In this document: piece after piece, positions 8,854 to 17,341 of the stretch
Numbering within the stretch: position 1 is the first letter of the stretch
How the letters are laid out: each line of letters starts with the position of its first letter
From: Pedobacter sp. ISL-64
Lineage (GTDB): Bacteria > Bacteroidota > Bacteroidia > Sphingobacteriales > Sphingobacteriaceae
Assembly (NCBI RefSeq): GCF_018613605.1
Contig: NZ_JAGGPU010000010.1
Location: 371,946-435,945 of the forward strand
DNA length: 64,000 nucleotides
Direction: 5' to 3'
Translations under genes and position numbers: made by a program
Notes under the pieces: model-generated
The model's input: the letters and a program-made list of their open reading frames with translations, nothing else
What the model was told of the DNA's origin: nothing
Database searches by the model: none

Positions 8854-10896
8854 TTACCACACGCCTAACCGGTTTGCGGGAGTTATATACATTTTCGCTG
8901 TTGTAGGAATGTTGAATGCTTTGTAAAATGCCTCCATATTATAAACAGGGCCGTTTACTCGGAACATTTCTGGGCTATGCGGATCTGTTTTTAATCTTAC
9001 ACGCATACTTTCATCGCGGGTTTTGATTCTCCATACCTGGGCAAAGCTTAAAAAGAAACGTTGGTCAGGAGTAAAACCATCAATCTTTTTATCGCCTTTT
9101 CCTTGCTCAGTTAATTTAAAGGCATCGTATGCAATGTTTAAACCACCAATATCGGCAAGGTTTTCGCCCAGTGTTAACGAACCGTTTACATGCTGATTAT
9201 CCAACAATGAGAAGTTGTTGTAAAATGTTTCTACCTTGCCCGCTTTGGCTTTAAATTTATCGGCATCGGCTTTTGTCCACCATTCTTTTAAGTTGCCTAC
9301 TGCATCGTACTGGCGACCTTGATCGTCAAAACCATGTGTCATTTCGTGACCAATTACAGCACCTATTGCACCATAGTTAATGGCGTCATCTGCGGTAAAA
9401 TCAAAGAACGGGAACTGTAAAATTCCGGCAGGGAAAACAATTTCGTTGAAAGACGGATTGTAATAGGCATTAACCGTCGGTGGAGTCATTCCCCACTCGG
9501 TTTTATCAACATTTTTGCCCAATTTATCCATCATTTCTTTGTAGGCATGTTTACTTGCCGATTGAAGGTTTGCATAATAAGTGTTTTTCGAGACCTCAAC
9601 ATCATCATACTTTTTCCATTTATCAGGATAGCCGATTTTTTTGATAAATGCATTTAGTTTTTCTAAAGCTTTCTTTTTGGTTTCAGGTGTCATCCAATCT
9701 ACCTTCTGGATTCTTTCTGCATATACTTTCTGTAAATTGTTTACCAGGGTTAACATACGCTCTTTAGCCTCAGGCTTAAAATACTTTTCGGCATATAACT
9801 GACCTAAAAGCTCACCTAAATTACGATCGGTAGCATTTACGATGGCTTTCCATCTTTCTGTTGGAGCCTGTTGACCATATAGCGTCTTGGAGAAAAAATC
9901 GAATTTAGCATCTCTGAATTTTTTGGTAAAAGCATTGGCCGATCTGTTTAAAGCGTCAAATTTTAATTTTTCTTTCCAGATTTCGATAGGCTGGCTTTTT
10001 ACCAGGGCTGATAAGGTTTGATAATATTTTGGCTGCCTTACAATAACGGTATCCGTACTTGCCCCCAGCTTACTCAAAACAGATTTCCACTCCATGTTCG
10101 GCGTCTGCTTTTGAAAGTCAGCCACCGTCATTTTGTTATAATTTTTCTGTGGATCGCGCAGTTGAACAGGAGTAGAGTGCGACTGTGCAATAGCCGTTTC
10201 CAGTTTTAGAATATTGTCGGCATATTTAGCTGCATTGGCAGAATCGCCTGCCAGGCTAAAAATTTTTGTGATGTATCTGATGTACTTGGCTCTGATTTTT
10301 TTTGCCTTATCATCCTGTTCTAAATAATAGCTGCGATCAGGCAGGGTAAGACCGGCCTGCGAAAATGATAAAGCATTTTTAGTGCTTAATTTATCATCTG
10401 GTTCTACACCAAAGCCCAATAAATCTCCCTCACCATCTTTATAGCCGTCGGCAACAAAATTGATTAAATCCTTATCGTTTTTAATCCCATCTATTTTACT
10501 TAAGAGCGGCTTTATAGGTTCGATACCCAATTTCTCAATGGTAAGGGTATCCATTCCGCTGGTATAGAAATCGCCAACTTTCTGTTCGGAACTTCCTTTG
10601 GCTGCATTAGCTTTTGAAGCATTTTCAAGAATGCTGTTCAGATTTTTCAGGTTATCGTTATATAGCGTATAAAAAGAACCCCAGCCTGTTTCTGTTTTAG
10701 GAATTTCAGTGTTTTTCATCCATTTCCCATTGGCATACAGGAAAAAGTTATCGCCAGGTTTTACAGTGGTGTCCATGCCGGCTTTATCGAAAAATTCGGT
10801 ACGTGCATTCGCCACATCGGCATCTTGATGGCTTTTATTCTGGCAGGCAGCAAAAAGCAATACGCCGGCCGCCGGAAGAAATAATTTAGTTTTCAT
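8854..10896 (-). CDS. M13 family (neprilysin-like) zinc metallopeptidase, lipoprotein
   Basis: 680 residues, typical for M13. The lipobox LFAAC ends at Cys18, so it is likely anchored in the envelope. The zinc site HEMTH is near residue 518-522 within GAVIGHEMTHGFDDQGRQYD, followed by the third ligand motif ENLADIGG about 60 residues later. NAYYNPSFNEIVFPAGILQ (substrate-binding region) and the C-terminal RVNGPVYN and FYKAFN motifs are also typical. The family degrades oligopeptides; in Bacteroidota the role is presumably extracytoplasmic peptide turnover. It is divergent from the SPFH gene, sharing a 90 bp region. Confidence 0.94.
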   Translation of the reverse strand: MKTKLFLPAAGVLLFAACQNKSHQDADVANARTEFFDKAGMDTTVKPGDNFFLYANGKWMKNTEIPKTETGWGSFYTLYNDNLKNLNSILENASKANAAKGSSEQKVGDFYTSGMDTLTIEKLGIEPIKPLLSKIDGIKNDKDLINFVADGYKDGEGDLLGFGVEPDDKLSTKNALSFSQAGLTLPDRSYYLEQDDKAKKIRAKYIRYITKIFSLAGDSANAAKYADNILKLETAIAQSHSTPVQLRDPQKNYNKMTVADFQKQTPNMEWKSVLSKLGASTDTVIVRQPKYYQTLSALVKSQPIEIWKEKLKFDALNRSANAFTKKFRDAKFDFFSKTLYGQQAPTERWKAIVNATDRNLGELLGQLYAEKYFKPEAKERMLTLVNNLQKVYAERIQKVDWMTPETKKKALEKLNAFIKKIGYPDKWKKYDDVEVSKNTYYANLQSASKHAYKEMMDKLGKNVDKTEWGMTPPTVNAYYNPSFNEIVFPAGILQFPFFDFTADDAINYGAIGAVIGHEMTHGFDDQGRQYDAVGNLKEWWTKADADKFKAKAGKVETFYNNFSLLDNQHVNGSLTLGENLADIGGLNIAYDAFKLTEQGKGDKKIDGFTPDQRFFLSFAQVWRIKTRDESMRVRLKTDPHSPEMFRVNGPVYNMEAFYKAFNIPTTAKMYITPANRLGVW

Positions 10897-10986
10897 TGTA
10901 TATAAGTTAGTTAGAAAAACTTAAAGCTACAAAATGCCTGATGTAGTTTGTATGAATTTTTTATAACTTCATAAAAAAATCTAATT

Positions 10987-11928
10987 ATGCAATACACCAT
11001 TTACATTATAGCTGTTGTAGGATTTATTATCCTGTTGAGCTCGTTTGTTACCGTTAAACAGGGAACCATTGCGGTGGTAACCGTTTTCGGCAAGTATCGC
11101 CGCCAGTTAAGGCCGGGCTTAAATTTTAAAATTCCATTAATAGAGCAGATTTATTCTCGTATTTCCATTCAAAACCGCTCTGTAGAGCTGTCGTTTCAAG
11201 CGGTAACACAAGATCAGGCCAATGTATATTTTAAGGCGATGCTATTGTATTCTGTGGTAAACCAGGATGAGGAAACGATCAAAAATGTAGCTTTTAAGTT
11301 TGTAGATGCGACCAACTTAATGCAGGCACTAATCAGGACCATTGAAGGTTCGATCAGGGCTTACGTGGCCACACAAAAGCAGGCAAACGTATTGGCCCAA
11401 CGCAATGAAATTGTGCTTCATGTTAAGGAACAGATCGATCAGGTTTTAGATGGGTGGGGTTATCATCTTCAGGATCTTCAATTGAATGATATTACCTTTG
11501 ATGAGGAAATTATGCGTTCAATGAGTCGTGTGGTAGCTTCAAACAACTTAAAAGCAGCGGCTGAGAACGAAGGACAGGCATTATTAATTACTAAAACCAA
11601 GGCTGCCGAGGCGGATGGTAATGCGATTAAAATTGCAGCTACAGCCGAGCGCGAGGCTGCACAGTTACGCGGGCAGGGTATCGCTTTATTCCGTGCAGAG
11701 GTGGCTCATGGTATGAGTAAAGCCGCTCAGGAAATGGAGCAGGCCAACCTGGATATTTCGGTAATCTTATTTACCATGTGGACTGAATCGATTAAACATT
11801 TTGCAGAAAACGGAGATGGAAACGTTATTTTTCTTGATGGCAGTGCCGATGGCATGAATAAAACTATGAAAGAGATGATGGCCATGCAGTTGAATAAACA
11901 AACTGAGCCAACAGCGAAGAAAGGGTAG
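10987..11928 (+). CDS. SPFH/Band 7 (stomatin/prohibitin-like) membrane protein
   Basis: 313 residues. One N-terminal membrane segment (about 3-20) is followed by a Band 7 domain that opens with VKQGTIAVVTVFGKYRRQLRPGLNFKIPL-type sequence and includes SVELSFQAVTQDQANV. The region from about 180 to 250 is Ala/Glu/Lys-rich (ENEGQALLITKTKAAEADG), the coiled coil through which these proteins oligomerise. Such proteins form membrane rings or microdomains and often act with proteases, but no NfeD or FtsH partner is adjacent. The bidirectional hairpin at 12033-12066 follows. Confidence 0.9.
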   Translation: MQYTIYIIAVVGFIILLSSFVTVKQGTIAVVTVFGKYRRQLRPGLNFKIPLIEQIYSRISIQNRSVELSFQAVTQDQANVYFKAMLLYSVVNQDEETIKNVAFKFVDATNLMQALIRTIEGSIRAYVATQKQANVLAQRNEIVLHVKEQIDQVLDGWGYHLQDLQLNDITFDEEIMRSMSRVVASNNLKAAAENEGQALLITKTKAAEADGNAIKIAATAEREAAQLRGQGIALFRAEVAHGMSKAAQEMEQANLDISVILFTMWTESIKHFAENGDGNVIFLDGSADGMNKTMKEMMAMQLNKQTEPTAKKG

Positions 11929-12032
11929 TAACTTTATAGTGCTGTCAGATGTTTCCATCGGACAGTTAAATAGATTAAAATTGTTTAGTGTCGGATAGGA
12001 ATATCCGACACCACAAAAAATCCAATTACAAA

Positions 12033-12066
12033 AAAGGCCGCTTTAGTTTTTGCTAAAGCGGCCTTT
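12033..12066. terminator. Bidirectional terminator, SPFH gene / S41 protease gene
   Basis: The arms AAAGGCCGCTTTAG (12033-12046) and CTAAAGCGGCCTTT (12053-12066) are perfect inverted repeats around a 6-base loop, with A-rich sequence on the left and T on the right. It sits between two convergent genes and can serve both. Confidence 0.85.
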
Positions 12067-12084
12067 CCATTGAAATATTTCTTC

Positions 12085-14250
12085 TTAGTTATTCTTTGGC
12101 ATCAAGCCTAAGTTCATCACATAGTTACCAGATTGTTGCATAAAATCGCCCATTACCTTTAACGATTCATCTTCAATAAAATCGAAAGCATCTTGCTTGG
12201 TAATTTTATCTCCTTTTTTAATGGCAGGTAATCCTCTTAATGCCCTTAATTCATTCTGTCTGGCAAGCGTTTTAGCTTCTTGTGCATCGCGCTCAGCTTT
12301 AAGCTTTGCCTCATTTAAGGTGACAGAAACTTCATTGTCACGTTTTTTAAGATCGGCAATGTCTTGTTTCAGGTACTTAAAATCCAATGAGCTTGCGATA
12401 CGTTGCTCGCTGTTTTTAACCAACTGTGCTTTAACAGGGGTCAGATTAGCAACTGCTTTAAAGCTGGAGCTCGGAATAACGTCCCATGGTAAGGCAGATG
12501 ATTCAGTATCTTCTCCAATTTTATCCATCGGATAAACTGAAGGGAAAACAACATCAGGTGTTACACCTTTATGCTGCGTGCTGCTTCCTGCAACACGGTA
12601 AAATTTGGCCATGGTTAGGTTAATCTGACCTAAGTTAATATCAGCCGGGCTTGCTCCGCTTGGCGATGCGCCAACGGTTTTATCTTTAGAAATTAATCCT
12701 GCTACTCTTTGCAACATACTTGGGTTTACCAATTTGTTTAAATCGATAGAAGATTGAACGGTACCTTTACCATAAGTTTGGCTACCCATAATAATACCAC
12801 GGCCGTAATCCTGTATTGCACCGGCGAAAATTTCTGATGCAGATGCGCTTAAACGATCTACAATTACACCAAAAGGCCCATCCCAGGTTACACCGCTATT
12901 TTCATCCTCGTCCACTTCAATTTTACCGCGTAAATCTTTTACCTGGACTACAGGGCCTCTATCTATAAATAAACCAGTTAAAGAGATCGCTTCAACTAAT
13001 GAGCCTCCACCATTTCCACGTAAATCCATTACGATTGCATTTACCTTGTCGTATGTTTTTAACGAGTCGATTAATTTTCTAACATCGCGGGTAGTGCTTT
13101 TGTAGTTTTTATCACCTGCATTTGCTGCTTTAAAATCAGCATAGAACGCTGGTAGGGTAATAATCCCGATTTTATAATCTTTGCCATTACTATTAATGGT
13201 TTTAACTTTTTTCTTGGCAGATGTTTCTTCCAAAACAATTTTATCGCGAACCAATTCGATAATAACTGGTTTAGAAGACATTTCTTTTCCAACAGGGATA
13301 ACTTTTAAACGCACCTTGGTTCCTTTCGGGCCTTTAATTTTCGATACGGTGTTATCCAATCTCCAACCCACTACGTCAACAAATTCTCCATCACCCTGGG
13401 CTACAGCAATAATACGATCGCCGGCACTCAGTTGTTTTCCTTTAAATGCAGGTCCGCCAGCAATAATTTCTGAGATTTTAACTACCTCGTTTTCTAATTG
13501 TAAACGGGCGCCAATACCTTCGAAAGAACGGGACATATCTTCGTTAAATGCTGCTGCGTTGGTTGGATTAAAATAATTGGTATGTGGATCAATAGATTCG
13601 GTAAAAGCATCCATCAAAATCTGGAATACATCCTGATTATTGGTTTTTGAAGTTTGCGACTGTAGGTTCTGATAGCGTTTAGTTAACGTTTCTACGTTCT
13701 TTGCTTCAGCTGTTCCAGCTAAATTTAAATTGATCAATTCGTATTTAACACGTTTTTTCCAGGTATCGTTTAATGCTGTTGAAGAAGTTGCCCAAGGCTG
13801 CTTCTCTCGGTCATATACATAACTGTCGGTTTGATTAAAATCATATTTAGTTTTAATCTGTGCTAAAGAATAGGTAAAATATTCGTTTAGTCTTTTGGCA
13901 TAAACATTATAGATGAAAAACGGCCCGCTTAGATCGCCATTTTTGAAATCATCATCCAAAGTATATCTGTATTTTTCAAATTCCTTAATATCCGAAGCCA
14001 AAAAGTAATTTTTGCCCTGATCTAAAGACTTGATATACTTATCTAAAATGATCGAAGATATAGAATCGTTGATCTGAATTTTTTTATAATTATAACTCTC
14101 AATCAAATTTACAACCTCTTTTATAACAAGTTGTTGCTGCTCATCAGGTTTTACGTTGGTAACACCCTCAACCATTGGCTGAGTTTTAGGTGCAGCATGA
14201 CAAGCAAGTACTGCCGCAGTAAAAATTACAAAAAATATTCTCTTTAACAT
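12085..14250 (-). CDS. Tail-specific protease, S41A (Tsp/Prc type), lipoprotein
   Basis: About 721 residues from the chosen start. The frame is open for another 21 codons upstream (to 14313), but the ATG at 14248-14250 begins a good lipoprotein signal (MLKRIFFVIFTAAVLAC, lipobox Cys17), so I prefer it. Order: an N-terminal Tsp helical domain, a PDZ domain (FEGIGARLQLENEVVKISEI to VRLKVIPVG), then the S41 core with SASASEIFAGAIQD (nucleophile Ser) and QTYGKGTVQ (Lys general base), and a C-terminal DUF3340-type region. It degrades or trims envelope proteins recognised at their C-termini; in many bacteria this includes murein hydrolases. Length fits the long Prc type rather than the short CtpA type. 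Confidence 0.92.
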   Translation of the reverse strand: MLKRIFFVIFTAAVLACHAAPKTQPMVEGVTNVKPDEQQQLVIKEVVNLIESYNYKKIQINDSISSIILDKYIKSLDQGKNYFLASDIKEFEKYRYTLDDDFKNGDLSGPFFIYNVYAKRLNEYFTYSLAQIKTKYDFNQTDSYVYDREKQPWATSSTALNDTWKKRVKYELINLNLAGTAEAKNVETLTKRYQNLQSQTSKTNNQDVFQILMDAFTESIDPHTNYFNPTNAAAFNEDMSRSFEGIGARLQLENEVVKISEIIAGGPAFKGKQLSAGDRIIAVAQGDGEFVDVVGWRLDNTVSKIKGPKGTKVRLKVIPVGKEMSSKPVIIELVRDKIVLEETSAKKKVKTINSNGKDYKIGIITLPAFYADFKAANAGDKNYKSTTRDVRKLIDSLKTYDKVNAIVMDLRGNGGGSLVEAISLTGLFIDRGPVVQVKDLRGKIEVDEDENSGVTWDGPFGVIVDRLSASASEIFAGAIQDYGRGIIMGSQTYGKGTVQSSIDLNKLVNPSMLQRVAGLISKDKTVGASPSGASPADINLGQINLTMAKFYRVAGSSTQHKGVTPDVVFPSVYPMDKIGEDTESSALPWDVIPSSSFKAVANLTPVKAQLVKNSEQRIASSLDFKYLKQDIADLKKRDNEVSVTLNEAKLKAERDAQEAKTLARQNELRALRGLPAIKKGDKITKQDAFDFIEDESLKVMGDFMQQSGNYVMNLGLMPKNN

Positions 14251-14320
14251 CTCTTTAAATGATTTAAAATCCATTTCCAATTCTATATAGCCAATATGAT
14301 ACCATTTTAGCAAAAAAACA

Positions 14321-14349
14321 AAAAAGAGACAGCATTATTACCGTCTCTT
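14321..14349 (-). terminator. Putative terminator downstream of the TPR gene
   Basis: AAGAGAC (near 14324) pairs with GTCTCTT (near 14343). On the minus strand the hairpin is followed by a long T-rich run. It lies about 170 bp after the TPR gene stop codon, so it may end the cphB-isoaspartyl peptidase-TPR transcript. Confidence 0.55.
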
Positions 14350-14520
14350 GTTAAAACTTGATCAAATCTAACTAAAAGCTTTTTATTTAACAATTTCTTA
14401 TGTAGAACGTTGAGCCTTATTTTTTGTTTTGATCGATACTCAAAATTTGACCAATTACAGACCTTTAAGGGCTATATTGTTAGTGATGTAGGAAGATTTA
14501 AAGAAAAATAACTATCTAAA

Positions 14521-15210
14521 CTAGCTTGGGTTTACCTTTTTACTTGTGGTTTTGCTGGCGATCATTTCCCTGGCATCTTTGATTTGCGTTTTGTACTGGG
14601 TGGTTTTAATCGAGTTGGCAAGCCATTCGGCAGATTTGAGATCTCTCAGGGCAAGCGTAAAATCTTTCTTTTTGATTTTAACCTGAACAATGCCTAAAAT
14701 AGATTCGATATATGAATTGTTGCTTTTTAGCTGTTTTGCCAATATACCCTGTTGGGTGTAAAACCACATCGATTGGGTATACTTGGTATTTGCCAGATAA
14801 ACTTTGCCTAAAAGGTTATAGGTGTTCATTACTCCTGCCCTGTTTCCGGTTTTAGAATAATTTTTTAACGCCACATTTAAAAGAATCTGCTCTGCATCAG
14901 TGAAACGGCCAAGTTGATAATGCATACTGCTCATCTTGATAACGGCCTGTCCGTACCTGTTGAAGTTTTTTACGGCGTTATATTCGAAAGCGGCTTTGCC
15001 AAATAAGGTGAGGGCTTCGTTGTAATCGCCTTTTCGCTCTAAATCTTCTGCTTCCTCAAAAAAAGAATTGCCGTCTTCCAGGTCAAATTTAGATACTGCT
15101 ATATTTATAGCACTACCGTTAGGTTCTTGGATCTCAGATTTATCTATATTTTGAGCTTGTAGTTGTAATGATGCAAAAAGGCCAATTAAAGCCAATACAA
15201 TCTTGGTCAT
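14521..15210 (-). CDS. Secreted TPR-repeat protein next to the cyanophycin genes
   Basis: 229 residues with a signal peptide (MTKIVLALIGLFASLQLQAQ). From about residue 45 to 210 there are helical repeats with TPR spacing, such as AEDLERKGDYNEALTLFGKA and GRFTDAEQILLNVALKNY. TPR proteins are scaffolds, so no activity can be assigned. The gene starts only 29 bp after the isoaspartyl peptidase gene, in the same direction, so it may belong to the cyanophycin-use transcript. However, TATTTTTG just before its start codon (complement of 15215-15222) could also be a promoter of its own giving a nearly leaderless message. Confidence 0.75.
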   Translation of the reverse strand: MTKIVLALIGLFASLQLQAQNIDKSEIQEPNGSAINIAVSKFDLEDGNSFFEEAEDLERKGDYNEALTLFGKAAFEYNAVKNFNRYGQAVIKMSSMHYQLGRFTDAEQILLNVALKNYSKTGNRAGVMNTYNLLGKVYLANTKYTQSMWFYTQQGILAKQLKSNNSYIESILGIVQVKIKKKDFTLALRDLKSAEWLANSIKTTQYKTQIKDAREMIASKTTSKKVNPS

Positions 15211-15239
15211 GCAACAAAAATAATACTTTAAATCTAATT

Positions 15240-16082
15240 TCAGCTAAATACCTGTAAATTAACATCAAAAGATGCCCAAACCATGTATGGATGCGAGTCG
15301 CAATGGTACACTTCGCCTGCTGCAGAAATGCCTACAACGCCTGCAAAGCCATCAAAAGCTTTAAGTTCGGCAAAAGATTTATCTGATGCTTCCTTTAAAG
15401 AAAAACCATCGGTAACACGGGTTACAATTTTTGCGGCTAAGGCACCGCTTACAATATCTTCACCTACTCCGGTACAAGAAATACCTGCATATTGATTGGC
15501 ATAGTTGCCTGCCACGGTTGCAGAGTCACTCACACGACAAGGGATTTCGAATCCTTTTCCCCCGGTGGAGGTTGCTGCTGCTAAATCTCCATCTGCATCG
15601 AGTGCTACACAGCCTACCGTTCCTTTATTGTTCTTTTGGTTTAATTTAGCTTCGTATTCTGATTGGCGCTGTGGGGTAATCGGATTGAAATATTCAAATC
15701 CATTTGTTCTGGCAAATTGCTGGGCACCATCACCACTAAGTACCCGGTCATCATATGTTAATAAACTCTGCGCAATCTGTATAGGATTTTTAACATCTTC
15801 TACATTAATTACACCACTAAATTTTTCTGTTCTACCATCCATTAGGGCTGCGCTCAACCTCACTTTTCCATCGCTTTGAATCTGCGAACCGATACCAGCG
15901 TTAAACAGTTCGTTATCTTCTAATAGTGCAACAGTATACACCACGGTTTCTAAAGCAGTATGTGTTTTCAGATACTCGTATCCGAGCGTAAGAATCGAAG
16001 CCAAAGCATCTTGTTTAGCCTTTTTCGTTTCCTGGTTGGTAGACGATTCGCTGAAGAAGCCGCCATGTATGATTAATTTCAT
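15240..16082 (-). CDS. Isoaspartyl peptidase / plant-type L-asparaginase (Ntn hydrolase)
   Basis: 280 residues, slightly shorter than the E. coli enzyme of about 320. The start KLIIHGGFF and the autoprocessing site NNKGTVGCVALD show the family; cleavage before Thr155 would expose the N-terminal nucleophile. Downstream motifs TSTGGKGFE, RVSDSATVAGNYA and SCTGVGEDIV are the expected substrate-pocket elements. The usual G(G)xxxKxxGRVGDSP string is altered (IPCRVSDSAT), which could shift substrate preference. These enzymes split beta-Asp dipeptides. Placed next to cyanophycinase, its likely job is to cut beta-Asp-Arg into Asp and Arg, the last step of cyanophycin use. 88 bp downstream of cphB. 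Confidence 0.88.
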   Translation of the reverse strand: MKLIIHGGFFSESSTNQETKKAKQDALASILTLGYEYLKTHTALETVVYTVALLEDNELFNAGIGSQIQSDGKVRLSAALMDGRTEKFSGVINVEDVKNPIQIAQSLLTYDDRVLSGDGAQQFARTNGFEYFNPITPQRQSEYEAKLNQKNNKGTVGCVALDADGDLAAATSTGGKGFEIPCRVSDSATVAGNYANQYAGISCTGVGEDIVSGALAAKIVTRVTDGFSLKEASDKSFAELKAFDGFAGVVGISAAGEVYHCDSHPYMVWASFDVNLQVFS

Positions 16083-16170
16083 TTTTTTGAGTATTGTAGT
16101 AAATAAGTAGCGAGTATCAAGATTGGGTAGGTCCTAACTGAAAATCGCCCACTGTTAACTGCCAACTGAA

Positions 16171-17046
16171 TTACCCTACCGGAACAACCTTTGGATGATG
16201 GATCACTAAGCTATGGTCTGTTAAATCATAAACGTCGCCATCGCACATTACATGTACTACCATGTTTTTAATTGAAACAGGCTGACCCATCTCTACATCT
16301 GTTAAATTGGTATCGGCCATATTGCGGCCATCTACTAAAATTACCATGCCAGAGCCGATTGCTTCCATGGTATGGCCATCAGAGATGAAAAGCCCCGTAT
16401 CTTCACCAAGACCAATCCCTAATATACCAGGATTGCTGGCAGCAGCATATAACAAGCGGCCAATTCTTCCGCGTTGAACAAAATGTGTATCAACAATAAC
16501 ATCATCAATAAAGCCTAATCCGCCGGTAATTTTAACCTCTCCCTTAAGCAAAGCATCTTTGCTGCTACCCTGATAAATCATGTTTTTAGAGCTTGCGGCC
16601 GCCCCTGCAGAAGTACCGGCAATTACTACAGGTTCATTTCTGTATTTCTCTAGTAATATTTGATGGATTTTTGTTCCACCAAAAATTGAAGAAAGACGGA
16701 GCTGATCACCACCGGTAAAAATAATTACTTCGGCTGCTTTGATACGTTCATAATTTTCATCAGAATTGGCTTCTTCACGGTTGGTAATGTTAAGCACACC
16801 AACATTGTGCACGTCTAATTGTGCATAAGCCTTGATATATTCTTCACCAACCTTTTCGGGCATTAATGATGCTGTAGTGATGATCTCGAAGCGAGATTGA
16901 GTATCTCTTAATGATTCTGTAGTAATCCGTTTTAAAATTCCACGCTCAAAAAAATTCATATTCTCAGGCAGTCCGAATTGCGTTTCTGCGAAGCTACCTG
17001 TGTTTATTGCGCCACCAATGATGATGAGTTTACCTTTCGGAACCAT
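16171..17046 (-). CDS. cphB: Cyanophycinase
   Basis: 291 residues, a serine exopeptidase of the S51 family that releases beta-Asp-Arg dipeptides from cyanophycin. The nucleophile motif GTSAGAAASS places the active Ser at residue 146; FTGGDQLRLSS (about 110-120) and VDTHFVQRGRIGRLL (substrate-binding, with the conserved His) are also present. The N-terminus KGKLIIIGGAINTG is typical. No signal peptide, so this is the intracellular form acting on stored granules. First gene of a minus-strand unit with the isoaspartyl peptidase, and divergent from cphA across 295 bp. Confidence 0.93.
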   Translation of the reverse strand: MVPKGKLIIIGGAINTGSFAETQFGLPENMNFFERGILKRITTESLRDTQSRFEIITTASLMPEKVGEEYIKAYAQLDVHNVGVLNITNREEANSDENYERIKAAEVIIFTGGDQLRLSSIFGGTKIHQILLEKYRNEPVVIAGTSAGAAASSKNMIYQGSSKDALLKGEVKITGGLGFIDDVIVDTHFVQRGRIGRLLYAAASNPGILGIGLGEDTGLFISDGHTMEAIGSGMVILVDGRNMADTNLTDVEMGQPVSIKNMVVHVMCDGDVYDLTDHSLVIHHPKVVPVG

Positions 17047-17341
17047 TCTTTGTGTATTATAATTGTATCAAAAAACCCAAATATATAGGCTTATGATAAA
17101 AAACACGACTTTTTTTGTCAAGAATATTCAATTTATTAACAAACGTTAAAATAATCTAACGAAAAATTAACGTTATAGTGCTTGAAGATAAAACAAATAG
17201 GCGCTAAAATTGATTTAGGTAAATGGGACATCTAATTTCAAAATAAATGTATAATTTACAGTCATCAATTTCTTTCTAAAAATTGAGTAAAAAGGGCTTT
17301 TCCAAATCCTTTTTTAACATAAAAAACGAACAAAACATTAC
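17047..17341. promoter_or_regulatory. Divergent cphB / cphA control region
   Basis: 295 bp AT-rich region between the divergent cyanophycinase and cyanophycin synthetase genes. On the minus strand TATATTTG (complement of 17078-17085) matches the -7 consensus about 32 bp before the cphB start codon; no convincing -33 TTG is present. No clear promoter element was picked for cphA. It is the natural place for shared regulation of storage and breakdown. Confidence 0.45.

Noticed and set aside
12085..14313. Longer 742-residue form of the S41 protease
   Set aside because: It would place 21 residues in front of a clear lipoprotein signal peptide; the ATG at 14250 is preferred.
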